Origin: Nymphaea colorata
Lineage: Eukaryota > Streptophyta > Magnoliopsida > Nymphaeales > Nymphaeaceae
Assembly (NCBI RefSeq): GCF_008831285.2
Contig: NC_045151.1
Coordinates: 3,655,544-3,719,543, forward strand
Direction of reading: 5' to 3'
Length of the DNA stretch: 64,000 nt
Made by a program: the position numbers and the translations under genes. The stretch's first letter is position 1; each line of letters opens with the position of its first letter. Below the pieces are notes generated by a model. It saw only the letters and a list, made by a program, of their open reading frames with translations. It had not been told where the DNA came from and ran no database searches. Positions 45,759 to 60,123 of the stretch are shown one piece after another.

Positions 45759-46970
45759 CTAGGACAGAAGGATAGATGGGCGGACTTCATCCCACCATTT
45801 TACATATTCGGGACCCATTCCTGGACCAAGGACAAGATACAAGTGAGCAAATGATTCCCAACGTTGCTGGGCATAGGTGTATATCCCGGACCACTCTTCA
45901 GTGTCTAGTTCACACTCCACAATGGCTCCTTCCGACTCAATTGGATATGTCTTCCTCTGACGCAGTGAGAATTGCCTGAGGCAACGCTCCGGATGATATT
46001 CAATTATGAAAAACGGTCCCAATAGAAGACTTCCTCTGACTGGGTTGTAAGTGTATCTTGACTTGATGACCTCTCGATCAAAGAAGTCCCAAATGATGGT
46101 GGAGTCATCAACTTCCTCCATCTTTCTGCGGTAGTGCTCCATACTAGATAACTGACCGTCTGTGTTTTGAAAATGACATGATTGTGGCCCCACATGTTTG
46201 TAGAACCATGCTTGCAGTGCAAAGACACATCCTTCTATCGAGTCTGCATCTCCAATTGAAAATTTGGCCAACCCTCTGTAAAGGAATGCCAAGGCTGCCA
46301 TTGCTATGGAAATGTGACGGACTTTGACATGCCCTCATTTTCTGAAGAGGCGAGCTATGCGGAAATCCATTATGTGTTCTTCATTATTGAAGAAGATAAG
46401 ACCCACGGTACAAGTCACCATGGAGTTTTTGTACTTGTCTACAACAGTTCTAGATAGTGACGCAGGGTTGACAAATTGGGAGTATGTTTCACCAAGCTCT
46501 TGTAGTTGAAGATATTGATGTCCATCTTTCTCTAGAAAATGCCAACTCCTTTTTCCTGTGAGTTTACGAATCACTTCTAGAGTTTTGACTATACCTTGGT
46601 TTACAAGGAACTGGTCTTCAATTGGACCTCTTGGGTCACATTTTGGTTCTGGCAAACCCATAATGTTGGAGAACTCATCAAGAGTGATTGTCATTTCACC
46701 CCATGGAAACCAGAATGTGTTGGTCCTTGGGTTCCATCTTTCAGCAATTGCATGGATTAGATTGCCATTGATAGGCTGTATGGCAAGACTGACTGCTTCT
46801 TCAAGACCACAATCCTCTAAGTGATCCGGGAACATACACCGAAAAGTTGGGTACCATGAAAGATACCACTGAGGTAGGTAGACTCCACTTGGGATGATGC
46901 GAAGTCCGGATCGGCCTTGACATGACCCGAATAGGATGTGGTCATATGGGAAGATACTTTCTGAGTCCAT
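45759..46970 (-). CDS. ORF1 of the LTR element, plant-mobile-domain-like, with one in-frame stop
   Basis: Lies 180 nt upstream of gag. It has 211 codons (46335-46970), a TGA at 46335-46337, then about 191 more codons in the same phase to 45759. The first part includes NTFWFPWGEMTITLDEFSNI followed by MGLPEP, and the second AALAFLYRGLAKFS. These are the usual motifs of the plant mobile domain, also called aminotransferase-like. Extra ORFs before gag are characteristic of Ogre elements; their role is unknown. The single stop may be a recent nonsense mutation, or it may be read through. Confidence 0.8.
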
Positions 46971-47755
46971 CTAGACAAGAGAAGGTATTAGACTTTGACA
47001 TGAATTGACCCAATAGAGACTCGAGAAGAGTTTTGATATTGGGTTTGGACATGGACTTAGGGGCAAAGTAAAACATCACATGCGTCCAAACAAGCAGTTA
47101 ATGAAAAATTGATAATGCAATTCCTAGGACTCTTGCCTATATGCATTATTTTGAAAATTGGTCTTGGAACCTATGGAAAATAAATGGGTAAATGATTCTT
47201 TATTTATCCAAAATTTATGGTATACCTATATACCAAATTTATGGTACTAGCATTGACTCCTCCAAGGGTTTTCTAGATTTGGGCTCTCCATTTCTCCTTG
47301 TTCACCCATCGATATACCGGGACTATTGTCCGTTTCGGTACTAATGGGGGACTTCTCAGTCCAATTGGGTGGTCCAGTTGTAAGGCTATATCTTGGACTA
47401 ATGTCCTAAAAATAGCCCGGCAACATGATGACCGGGATATGATATAGGTAAGGATTTGTTTTTCAAAATTCATGAGAAGATGCAAAATAGATGGCTCTAT
47501 TGCATACATTCCTAAGAGATAGATTTGAAATTTTGAGAGCATACATGGGCTGCATACAATCCTTAAATTGAGGAGGGGTAGGATAAATTGAAATGAATGA
47601 GGTTCATGAAATCTCCTCAATGTACACTACATGATGTCGGTATGCATTTTTGTGAGTTTAATTTTTTTTTTTTTTTTTTTTGTGCAATTGATGTCCGACA
47701 TTGGTGAAAATAACTCATATATGATCCAAATAAGTCTTTAGACAAACAATGACGG
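46971..47755. other. 5' leader of the LTR element
   Basis: Untranslated stretch between the PBS and ORF1, with a 20-T run at 47662-47681. The minus frame at 47273-47620 shows no known domain. Confidence 0.55.
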
Positions 47756-47773
47756 GTCCCACCGGGTGTGCCA
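47756..47773 (-). promoter_or_regulatory. Primer binding site
   Basis: The minus strand reads TGGCACACCCGGTGGGA, two bases after the 5' LTR end (CAAACA-GA). TGG complements the CCA end of a tRNA. I could not assign the tRNA with certainty. Confidence 0.75.
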
Positions 47774-47775
47774 TC

Positions 47776-50700
47776 TGTTTGCACCCCACTCCCTTTTCAA
47801 GAAGGTCGAAATGCGAGTCAGCAAAATTCTTTTAAAATTGGGGTTTTGAGAAAATTTTCAAGAGAAAGGGATCCGCTCGTCGGTACGAGGTCCAACCGTT
47901 CCTGCCGCCTTTAACAGGGGTAATTAGACCAAGGACTAAGGATCATTTGGATCATATACGAGTTATTGATGTAAGTCCTATATGCTTATGCATTGAGGTT
48001 TTGGATTCAAGAACCGAAATTCATTTTTTTGAATAAATGAATTTGAATATTGGGGGTTTTCAAGTTGGTTTAAAAACCTTTGTTTTGGTGTTATTTGAAA
48101 CACATAATTCTTGAGGATTTTTGAAGATTTGGAATTGAGTTCTTTGTTGTGAACTCTAGATGATGATGATCATCTTATGATAAAAATTGATTTTGAACTC
48201 TTCTTTTGTCAAATCATGTGATTTGTAGAATTCATTCTTTTGAAAGAACATGGGTTCCAAATTGTTAGAAAACATGTTGTTTTTCAAATGCACTTTGGCC
48301 AAAAGATTATGAATGCATTGCTTGTGTTTTCTTTTGAAGTTAAGTGAAGTTTACAAATTCTCATTGCAATATGACTTGGTCACTTTTTGCAACTTAAATT
48401 TGAATCACTTAATTTCTTGAGAATGTGCATGTGGTGCCATTGATTTTGAGTGAAAGTGAATGCATGAAACGAGAATGGAAACTATATGGAACATTCATTC
48501 TTCTCTCTCTCATAATCCATCAAGATTCATTCATATGAAACATACATTCTTCACTCCCTCATAATCTCTCAAAGTCCGTATTGCACGTCATACAATCTAT
48601 ACATGAAGATTGATTAAAATGTAGGACTTTCTCTATATGTGCTCATTATATGATTAAGCACATGAATTAGAGATGTAGTCCATAAGCTTGAGGCTTGACA
48701 TAAAATTATCAAAATGATGAAAATATATAAATGATGTCAAGTTCAATCTTTGAAACGGATGGGAGACATGGATGACGTCCACTTTTGTCTCAAAATAGCT
48801 AAAAATCAGACCTTGTGTTGATTTAAATAGCTGAAACTTGTGGACATTGATTCCAATAAGGACTTGTTTCTTAGATAGAAACAATGAGTTTTTCAAATCT
48901 ATTCAAATTCCAGATTTCGTAGTAATGAAATCATCAACTCCTTTGGATGATTCTAGGATGGTTGGTATTTCAAATACGTAAATTTTGATATTCTTGAACC
49001 AATTCCTATGAAACATGGTCTGATTTCAACAACATACATACATCTTACGTATGAGTTTGCTGAAATTAAGTAAAAATGAAATGAAAATAATTTATAATCT
49101 TGCACTAGAAAAATCAATAAAAATGGCCCATTTCCTTAAAGACCGGTTTGGAAACATGTTCCAACCTGATTTTAAGGGAGGAATGTAATTTGTGACAAGA
49201 AATTGGATACATATATGTACATATATAACAATATATACATATACGTACTTTACTTTTCAAAATGAAATTTTATCAAGGGACCGCATGACTCATGAATCAT
49301 GATGATTCATGGCTGGGTTCTTTTATGTAGGAAGATTGAGAACTTGTTTCAAATCTTTCCTACTACCCTTGATTAATTAAATTGAAAGACATGAATCGAA
49401 ATGACTGTGAATAAGAAAGAAAATAAAACAATACTCAAGCTTATTCGTCCATCATTTCGCCATGCAAGGGTGGATCACATTCATAAAAACGTATCCATCC
49501 CTTATAGGCATTTTCTTCATACGTGATGTAGCAAAATCACTCTCTCACCGTGGGATTCTCTCATGGTAGGGAGTTCAAAATGGTATTAAGTTGGTTCCTT
49601 TGAAAGGGACGTGGCCTTGGGGCCCATTTCGAAATTTGATACTTAGGTTCATATTTAAGAAAAACCGACATATGCATGCATTATGCATTAACATGTACAT
49701 TGAAGCGTAGGTTTCCCTTAGCTGGACATCATTCCCAGCCGTAAGCAAATGAAAATAAACCCTCCCACGAATTGTTGGAATTAAAATAAATCAATAATAA
49801 GCTAAAGTAGAAGAGAAGTGAGTTAAGATCACCTACCTTGCGGTCGGTCTTGATGTTTGTCCTTCGTCTTCACTTGTTTTCTAACCCAAGCAATCCTAAG
49901 CAAGAATCCAACCGTGGATTCAAGCTTAGCAAAGCTAGAATAAGAAATAGCTTGCTTGCTGGAATTTGGAGTGGTAAAGAGGGCTTCTCACCACGAAAAT
50001 CCTAAGTAAGGGTTCACTTAAGCACCCTAACTTAGCAAAATCAATGGGGAGAATAGAAGAAAGTGAAGAAGAGAATGGGAGAAAAAGGGGAAGGGGGCTT
50101 GGACGAACCTCTTCTCTCTTCCTTGGCTTCTCCCTCCTAGCTCTTTGGCTGCAGGAATTTGATAGAATGCTTCAAAATTTCGTCCTCCCCCTTGGTGGCC
50201 AAGGGGAGGTTTATATAGAGGAGGAGGTGGGTTCAACCACCTTCTTAACTCACCTTGGGAACTTACTTAAGACCTTGGGGACTTGTAAAATGAGTTAAAT
50301 AGACTTTAAAGGCTCTAATTGACCATTTCTCAGCCCATTTCCACGAGCTAGGTGGGCTGGGCTAGGTTTGGTCAACTTGGGTTCAGACCTAGGTGACCAT
50401 TTTGACCAAAATTTTAGACGAAAATGCCCTTGCACAGGGTTTTGCCCTTATTTTGTACTATTTATTTATTTTTTGTTTGAAATCGAGCTTATAAGGTTAA
50501 AACCTAGTTACTAAGCTCCAAATGCCATTGAATTATGATAATTAAATTTAAATTTTAATAAAATTTAAAAATTTTATCAAATTTGGTTCGAAAAGGGTAT
50601 TTTCGTCCAAAACTTGATTGAAAATGGATTTCAACTGAATCAAACTTTCACTTGAGAAATTCAATTTAAATTTGGTACTTGATTCAAGCATTTGACAAAT

Positions 50701-51604
50701 TCAAATGTTTATTTGCCTTTAATAAACCATTTTAGGCTTTTTAATCTTAAGTTGACCGCAGAAGGGCAAAATTGTCCAAATTGATCAATTTCGACCAATT
50801 GACCAAAGTCAAAGCTCATTTGCAAGTAGTTTGACTTTATTTGAGGTAATTTGATAAATTTGGGTCAAGAAAGCTCTTAATTGAGCTAAATTGTACTTTG
50901 ACTGAGTTTAGTCAAAGTGGGTTTGGTTCGGTCAAGGTCTATTTTCGTCCATTAATTGGATCATGAGACAGACTTACGTTTTGACTGTGTTGAGCCCATG
51001 GTGACCGAACCTAGCTGGAATTGGCACCACATTTGAGTGCACCCGGGTCAAACCTACTTGGATTAAGTAGGTTAGGTGAGTTTGACCAGTCTAGTAATTG
51101 CTTCCTTGGAAATGATTTTTTTCTTTAAGGAGGACCTGGTTAAAGAAGAGAGAGAGACATAAATGTCTCTCTTTTCCTAGGTTTCTCCTTTATTTCTTCT
51201 TGAAAATGACTTTTCTTCAATTAATTTGAGAGAAAATATTTATTTATTTATTTTTTTTTTTGACATGGAGGGGGGCATGGCCCCTGGGGGGGGCTCTTGA
51301 CCACACGGGCTAGGTGGGGCCCACACGTGGGTCCCACGTAGCATTTTAGACTGAATTAGATCCAATTCTTGGATCTAAGTCAAAATTTGCATTTTGCAAT
51401 TGGATTTGGATTTCAAATGACATTTGCAATTGAATTTGGACTCGTAATCCTGCATTGGGATTCGTGTATCGGGTTAAATTCACGATTTGAATCTAATTGT
51501 TCTTTAGATTCGAAATTGGCTTTGAAATTGCAAATTTTCACAATTCTTTTGTGAAATTTTCACATTGCTTCAATTTTGATGTGGAAAAATTTGGGGTGTT
51601 AACA
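47776..51604 (-). repeat. 5' LTR, complete
   Basis: About 3.83 kb. On the minus strand it starts TGTTAACACCCC and ends CAAACA. The start is uncertain by one or two bases, because the inner end of the 3' LTR reads AGTTAAC rather than TGTTAAC. It carries the element's promoter. Confidence 0.9.
50208..50220 (-). promoter_or_regulatory. TATA box of the 5' LTR
   Basis: CTATATAAAC on the minus strand, in a C-rich setting (CCTCCTCTATATAAACC). It predicts a transcript start near 50180, which leaves about 1.4 kb of U3 and 2.4 kb of R-U5. Confidence 0.6.
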
Positions 51605-53200
51605 TCCTCTTAATGTTCATGTTGCTAAACACCCAATGACAAAGATAGAAAATATAGGGAAAATGTTCTTTTCAGGGCCCAATAATATGGCGTGACATGC
51701 ATTGGGTTTTGAGCACACTGCATAGTACACCAATCCAAATCTAATCTTCCCGAACACTGAACCATTTTTCATTATTGAAAGAACTAAAAAAAGACAAAAA
51801 ACAACTTTGCCATATCCAGGGAAGCCATGTACCCAGCAATGACTAGATAGGAATAACGGGTATGATCGTTTATCCTAATAATCTTCACCATATATTTCAT
51901 CTTATTTTATTTTAGCAAATAGATACTTCTGGGTAGGCTGAGAATTCAAATTATGTGCCTTCAAATTTCATTTTGAACAAATCACGTCTACCAAAAATCA
52001 CCATATATCTTAACCTATTTATTTGTCATCGGAATTTGAGAAAAAGCGGACTAAATAAGTTGAGATAATTGATCATTCATGTAAACTATTGAAACTGTGT
52101 TGGCATGTAAATAGGCCAATAAGCACCTCCTCCCATCTGTTGCCCGGTTCTGGACTACACTGTCGTCAACAGGTAGCAGCACACTCTTTAACCCAGTTCA
52201 TTAAGTTTGCAAAGCCCAAGAATTCTTTTTCTCAATGTCATGTTCAACTCCTTTCTTGTAGTAGCGCTCTGTCAACCGAATGCACACACTAAGTCATGAA
52301 TAAGCATACTAATTACAGCAATTTCGGTTACTATCAGTTGGGTTCACCATTTTCCATGGCACTTAATAGGACATGATACAGCATGCGAAAAGTTTCCGAT
52401 GCACACTAATTAAACCTTTTGCTTTTGTTACTCATGTAAAAATATGAAAAAAATATGTTGTGGGCCATACCTATAAAACTCCATTTTTTTAGCAACAATT
52501 ACCATACCTATAAAACTCCATTTTTAGTTTATTTCAGCACCTTGGCCTTTTATTTTCAAGGGAATAAGATATATATATGTATATATACATATATATGAGT
52601 GAGTGAATGCTGATTCATGAAGGCCGTCTCATCTAACGTAATGGACGGTTGAGAGATAAACGAGAAATGGTATAAACAAATATTAGATGATTAAAATGCC
52701 CATCAAATTATTCTCCTTGTTTTTCTCTCAACTCAACTTCACGTTGGATCGATCATGCATCGTTGAAGATGCCTACACCAAACTGTGCAGTGATATGTGC
52801 CACAAAATTGTTGGTGATAATTTTTACCAACATTTTCTTCATTAACAGCCTCTATAGACGTCAGTAAAAGTTTTACAAACATTTTATTCACCATCTACAT
52901 ACATCAGTAAAACTTTTACTGACATTTTGAGTTTGTCGGTAAATCCACCTTTTTTTTTATAGGGAAGGGGTTTCTCATAGTGGTTCCACTAGAACTTGGG
53001 TCCAGATTTTCTACTTGGAAGCTGGATCCAAAAAGCCATGTGATGTTAGCAGGGGAAACTACACACCTCTTCAAAATTTATAGTAGAATAAGCAATATTT
53101 CTGGAAAGTGAAGAAGGCAAAAGAGACACCGTAAATCAATGGCAATTCTATTAATTACGATTGTTATTCAATGACAACTTCCAATCATTGGCAAGACACA
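51605..53200. other. Right flank of the LTR element, no gene seen
   Basis: Mostly single-copy AT-rich DNA. A stretch of about 35 bases (catacctataaaactcc) is directly repeated at 52464-52520. Paired cagtaaaagttttac and cagtaaaacttttactg motifs at 52860-52925 look like the subterminal part of a DNA transposon. Positions 52960-53080 reappear near 59055-59120. Confidence 0.4.
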
Positions 53201-53320
53201 CACACACATATATATATATATATAATATAATGTTTTTTCTTCTCAAAAAGGTGATTTAGTAGAATGTAAAGAGAGAAACAGGCATGATATGGTTCTAAGC
53301 AAAATAAATGAGGTATAACA

Positions 53321-53775
53321 TGGCTTTGTGCTTCACTTGATGTGGACTTCGGGAAGGCAATTAAACAGCTGCACCCAAGACTCCATGAGACAGGCAAATT
53401 ATACACAATGTAAGAACATTGGCAATAAGACAGTGGTGGCTTTTTGTCAATCCATTGAGAAGCTGAAAATGGCAAAGGAAGCAACAATTCAAAGGTATGT
53501 ATACTGCTATTGTAATTGTAAGCAAAAGTACTGATTGTTCCATGTTTCCAACAGTGACGAAATGAGGTCTTTGAGCCACAATCAGTCACTTTTGCTTACA
53601 ACACTTTTGAATTCTCACTTTCTTTTTCATTTTCAGCATCTCAATGGACTGAGAAAGACCCACCAGCATGTTATAGCTAACATTCTCACATTGTGTCTAC
53701 CTGTCTCATGGAGGCTTGGGTAATCCTGACTAACTGTCTTCCTGAAGTCTAAACTAAGTGAAGCACAAAGGCCAT
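53321..53775. mobile_element. Fold-back element F1, copy 1
   Basis: The left arm, starting tggctttgtgcttcac, pairs with the inverted right arm ending gtgaagcacaaaggcca. Arms of about 200 nt share blocks such as ctccatgagacagg and gctgaaaatg around a short loop. Copies 2 and 3 are at 59640-60123 and 60952-61442. It encodes no transposase. Similarity between copies extends beyond the left arm, so it may sit within a larger unit. Confidence 0.7.
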
Positions 53776-54214
53776 GCACCTGCTGCCCCAATTCCTTTTA
53801 TTTGTAACTTGTCCATATGTTTCAATGTAGGGATCACTACTGCGATGGCATGTGATGTACTGCTAAAATAGCAAAATCACCTTCAAAGGTGAAGATACAA
53901 AAATGGTAACACCAAGAAACTGTGTAATTAAAATCACAAAGAATGACAAATGTCAAGTGAAAGCCATGTACCATATATAATATAGAACATAATCTTTTAA
54001 GAAAAGCAAGTGCAAGAAGTACCATTGTTAACCAAGCGGAGGCAGAGCTTGGAATTTTTTATTAGAATGGCCGAACCATAGTTTAAAAATTTTGACGAGG
54101 GTTGAAATGTAACTTTTGAAAGCTTCTATACATGGTAAGTGAAATGACATTAGATTTTTTCTATGACCCCTTTCGGCCTCCCCTGGCTTTGCCCCTGCTA
54201 CCATACCTTCACAA

Positions 54215-55660
54215 ACCACTGAATAAAACTTGAGATCACCACTAGAAAGCTCAGTAAGATACTTGGATTTGTCCTCAACAACCAAATTTATAGAAAAAAT
54301 ATATGTGAGCAGGAAAGATATTGGAAAATAACATTTCAAGCAACACAATATGCATAAGTAAAAAAACTCTGGTTTCGATGTATCAAAACAAGAATGGCAA
54401 TTTTAGGTTTCAATATTGTTGTTGACATTTTTTATGTGTCTATCATGACAAGAATGGCAATTTTAGATTTCAATGTTATTGTTGACATTGGATGCCATTT
54501 ATCATTTACCACTACCAATTGTACATTCCAAAATTCATGTATTTGTATCTAAGTTTTCCTAACTTATGCTTGTGCTTTAATTGAGATAATAGAGTTGGCT
54601 AAATGACCTCTCATATTCAACATTGCTTAAAAACTAGATGTCATAGATTTATACAATGGGTGCTATAGTTTTAGCATTAGTGCAACATATTATTCAAATT
54701 TGCAAGCTATATGAACTTGTAAAAAAGTTTGTGTCACAACATATTTGATAACACTAATGGAAATTTCGGATTTTAATATTAACATTTGTGAATGCTATGT
54801 ATATATACATATAAATATGCATTGATAATGAGACATTTAATTAATTTCGTTACATGATTAGGGACATGTTACATGTAAAATAAAATTTTTAAAAAGATGA
54901 ATGAGCAATAATTTATATTTTCATAAAAAAATTATTTCATAGCTTGTGAAAGCTAGAGTAATTATTATTATTTTTTTATGCCAAAGACGAAAAATAGTAA
55001 TGTTAAACCTTGTGAGTCACCAACTGATTGGCCAATCATCCTATAAATTAGTTCTCATAGTCCTGATCTTCAATCAATATATGCTGCAGTTAAATGTGTC
55101 ATGGCTCCATCCAAGCTCCTTCTCATGAGGAGAAGTTAAGTTTTCAGTTGACGTAAAAAAAAAGCTATTGAATATCTTCAATATATATCATGTGTATCAT
55201 CTTTTCAATTACTTAAATCCATCTTTTACGTGCACTTTATAATCTTGTATTTCTAAAATTGGATCAGTACAAAGTTCGAGATTCAATCATGAAACTTGAT
55301 ATAAAATTCCATACTCGTGAGATATGAACTACTTCACCAGATTGATCTACTAAATAGTTTCAAATTTTACTATCTGTTGGACAAGAGTGATGGGTCGCTA
55401 GAACTCTGTTTTACATGAGGCCATATTGCTTATGGGAACCATTGTAGCACTTTTGTTTTATTTCAAAAGGATTAATGAATTTGAAATGAGAGTGAAATGG
55501 TTCAAGGTTGTTGATGTGTATGGATATTTTCATAGCCTATCTCTACGATCCATTCTCTATTAGGATCTCAATGTATGTCCCATTTGGATTGGATAATCCC
55601 ATTGAACCTTTTGAAAAAATCAGAGTTGAAAAAAATTAATATAGGATAAGGAAACCAAAT
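54215..55660 (+). repeat. Right-flank direct repeat R, copy 1
   Basis: Shares with 55985-57600 an ordered set of blocks: caagaatggcaattttag, the Asn-rich AT tract, catggctccatcca, and the ttagaactc to ggttca region. No coding frame is conserved between the copies. Confidence 0.65.
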
Positions 55661-55984
55661 CAGCTTCTAATTTAAGAGTTGACATCAAGTCACGTTCAAA
55701 TTCGATTCAGATATACATAAATATGCAGTGGGATTTCACATTCAGATTAGATTTATTTTTAAGTGAATATCCCATAACTATTGCCCTTAAATTTTGGAAA
55801 TCATGCTAGTGGGAATTGTTGCATCAAACATATGTTATCTCACTATTGTGTAAAGCCTCTTTGGAGATGATGTAATCCAGATATTATCTAGTTGGCATGT
55901 ACGGAGATACCATTAGTGTTGTCCTTGCATTATGACAGGGATAAGACGGCATGAGATCACCCTTATCAAACCCTTAGCAGCTCA

Positions 55985-57600
<1,616 letters not shown>

Positions 57601-57653
57601 AGAATTGACATCAAGTCTGGTTCAAATTCGGATTTAAAAGACATACATAAAAA

Positions 57654-57657
<4 letters not shown>

Positions 57658-57683
<26 letters not shown>
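57658..57683. repeat. (TA)n microsatellite
   Basis: Thirteen TA units directly left of the inverted-repeat element at 57712. Confidence 0.9.
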
Positions 57684-57687
<4 letters not shown>

Positions 57688-57711
57688 AAGGAGAGAGGGG
57701 GAGAGAGAAGT

Positions 57712-58222
57712 TGAACCATGACTGGTATTTATTTGTCAAAATTACAGTTGATCTAAGCCATCAGATCTTTCGACTCTGATGCTAGCTTTTTTTTATTTTT
57801 TGTTTTTTAACATTTTCTCTCAACCTGATGCCTCCTTCCCTCTTCCTCCCACCCAGATGTGTTAAGTAGCATCCCTGGTTTAACACAGCTGGGGGGAAGG
57901 GGCCGTCAAGACTACACCAATTCTTGGGCTGCCGGTGGTGGCAGCAGAGATGGGTGGAATAATCCACCCATCTTTTGTTAACACAAAAGAGGACCTCCGG
58001 TGGATTTGGGGAGGAGAGTGAGGCCGTTGTCGGCACTTTTCGATGAGGGATGGGGGAAGGGATTGAGAAAATCATGAAAGGATGAAGGCATCAGGGAGAG
58101 AGAAAATGTTAAAAATTGCTAAACAAAAACAAAGAAGCCAACATCTGAGGCTTCCGACCTAAAGATCAGATGGCTCAATTGAACTTTCACTTTTGACATA
58201 TTAATACTAGAAGCATGGTTCA
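57712..58222. mobile_element. Inverted-repeat (MITE-like) element
   Basis: The left end tgaaccatgactgg pairs with the right end agaagcatggttca. The inverted similarity continues for about 120-150 nt with blocks such as catcagatcttt, ttaacattttctctc and ctgatgcct. The centre is GC-richer than its surroundings. The minus frame at 57782-58075 lies mostly inside it and has no domain. TA repeats on both sides prevent a clear call of the target duplication. Confidence 0.7.
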
Positions 58223-59500
58223 GTTTATATATATATATAGACATATATATATATATATCATGTCTCTTTATTTATGACATCGAAAAGAGTGTTTTTGTTA
58301 CATGCCATCTTTAAGGCATATTTAGTTTCCTACCAAGAAACAAGCATTGCATGTTTGGCACGTGCCCTTTTTCGAAAATATAAACATGGTCTAGGGCTGG
58401 CAAGTTAAAGTTGTCCTATGTCAATCATAGAATGCCAAAAAAAGGCATGTATCTTCTTATCATTATGTGATTCGGAACCATTAAATACTTAAGTAGTGTT
58501 AGATAAGAAGAAAATTATGTTTTATAATACGTAGCCACACCATTGCCATAATATCACCCTACCATAGCCATTTCTACACACCCTTTTCGGCGACCCCATG
58601 ACCTTATTCTATTCTAGTCCCGGATAATTTCCAGTCATACATTGACCTTGATGGGACCTTGACTCCCCACCAATCATGCTACCCATCATTCAAAAACCAA
58701 TTTTTAAGCAAAATATATTGAACATAACAGAAAGAGAATGTTTGGATGTCCGAGAAGACCAAACAGCCCCCTAACATACTTTCACCTTTAGATCAAAACG
58801 CAATGGTAAAATTATTGTAAAAAAGATCACCATAAATAGTGTTCAGTATCATAAAATTAGTTTAGTATTCCATGAATCTATTTCAAAGGTTATGGTAGTT
58901 TGATGAATCACTAAAGGTAGTGTTTCATGAATCTATCCTAAATCTTATTACAACTTGATAACACTCTTGTTCCAATCGCTAAACAACTCTTCAAAAAATT
59001 TTAGAAAAAGAGATAACATATAAAGCTTGTTTGTGTTGTTGACCATTGGCTGGGTACTGTAGGGAATGGGTTTGTCATAGTGGGTCAACTAGAACTCATG
59101 TCTGGATCTTCCGCTCACAAATATTTCTGAAAAACTGGATAAATAAAGTAAAAAATGCGGAAAAAAAAAGATTCCTGATATTTTTCCGATGGTGAGTGCT
59201 TGTGCCTGTACGATGGCTCAGTCTTGAGAGTGGATATTGTTGAGCACCACGCAGGAGCCCATGCAACGAATCATCCATTTATCCATTTACCTTTTACAAT
59301 TTTCATTTGAGCCCCATAATTTTGGATATATTCCTATAATTGAGCATCCATTTTTCTCCTCAACTTTTGTATATCCACTCGTGTGGTGTGGTGTCTTAAT
59401 TTTATTCACTCTTGTATAAGGAGGCAAAAAAAAAAAACATAATAAATGATTAACAATGCTATTAATTGTGATTGTCTTTTAATGTCAGGTTTCCAGTTTT
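58223..59500. other. Unassigned AT-rich region
   Basis: No gene recognised. A near-repeated phrase about catgaatctat occurs at 58870-58935. The part from 59055 resembles 52960-53100. Confidence 0.35.
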
Positions 59501-59639
59501 TAATGTGTATATGTATATATGTATATATATATATATATATATTCTGCATTTTCTTCTCAAATGGCGATTTTTTTAGAAGGTAAAGGGAGAGACAGACATG
59601 ATAAAGGTTATACACAAAATGAATGAGGTATAATATGCA

Positions 59640-60123
59640 TAGCTTTTGTGCTTCACTTGGCATGGACTTCGGGAAGACGGTTAGTCAGCTGCACCCAAGA
59701 CTCCAAGAGACTGGCAATTATACACAATGTAACAACATTAGCAATAACCCACTAGTGTGTTTTTGTCCATCCAATGTGAAGCTGAAAATGGCAAAGGAAG
59801 GAAGGTATGTATAATTCTATTGTAATTGTAAGCAAAAGTATTGATTATTCCATGGTGATGAAACAATGCGTTCCAGCAACATGATCCCATGTCACAATCA
59901 ATACTTTTGCTTACGAAAAATGTCGATTGTAGAATAGAATTAATCTACATGCCTTCTGAATTCCTGCTTCCTTTTCCATTTTCAGCTTCACAATGGAATG
60001 AGAAAGACCCAGCAGTGTGTTATTGCTAATGTTCTTACATTTTGTCTACGTGTCTCATGGAGGCTTGGCTAATCCTGACTAACTGTCTTCCTAAAGTCTA
60101 AGCCAAGTGAAGCATAAAGGCCG
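59640..60123. mobile_element. Fold-back element F1, copy 2
   Basis: Same arm sequence as 53321-53775. The centre contains gcaaaagtattgat and its inverse atcaatacttttgc, so the hairpin reaches close to the middle. It is diverged from copy 1 by many substitutions. Confidence 0.7.

Larger units (their letters stand above)
34736..51604 (-). mobile_element. Ty3/gypsy LTR retrotransposon, Tat/Ogre type, nearly complete
   Basis: An element of about 17 kb on the minus strand, in the order 5' LTR (right), PBS, ORF1, gag-protease, RT-RNaseH-archaeal-type RNaseH-integrase, PPT, 3' LTR (left). The second RNase H, the extra ORF upstream of gag, the very long LTRs and the lack of a chromodomain after the integrase point to the Tat/Ogre branch. 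The two LTRs differ by about ten substitutions and six single-base indels over 3.65 kb by eye, so the insertion is recent. The target duplication cannot be checked because the left end is in the gap. Confidence 0.93.

Noticed and set aside
47273-47620. 115-codon minus-strand frame before ORF1
   Set aside because: No domain and unusual composition; it sits in the untranslated leader of the LTR element.
57782-58075. 97-codon minus-strand frame
   Set aside because: Lies inside an inverted-repeat element, has no domain, and its C-terminal end is within one arm.
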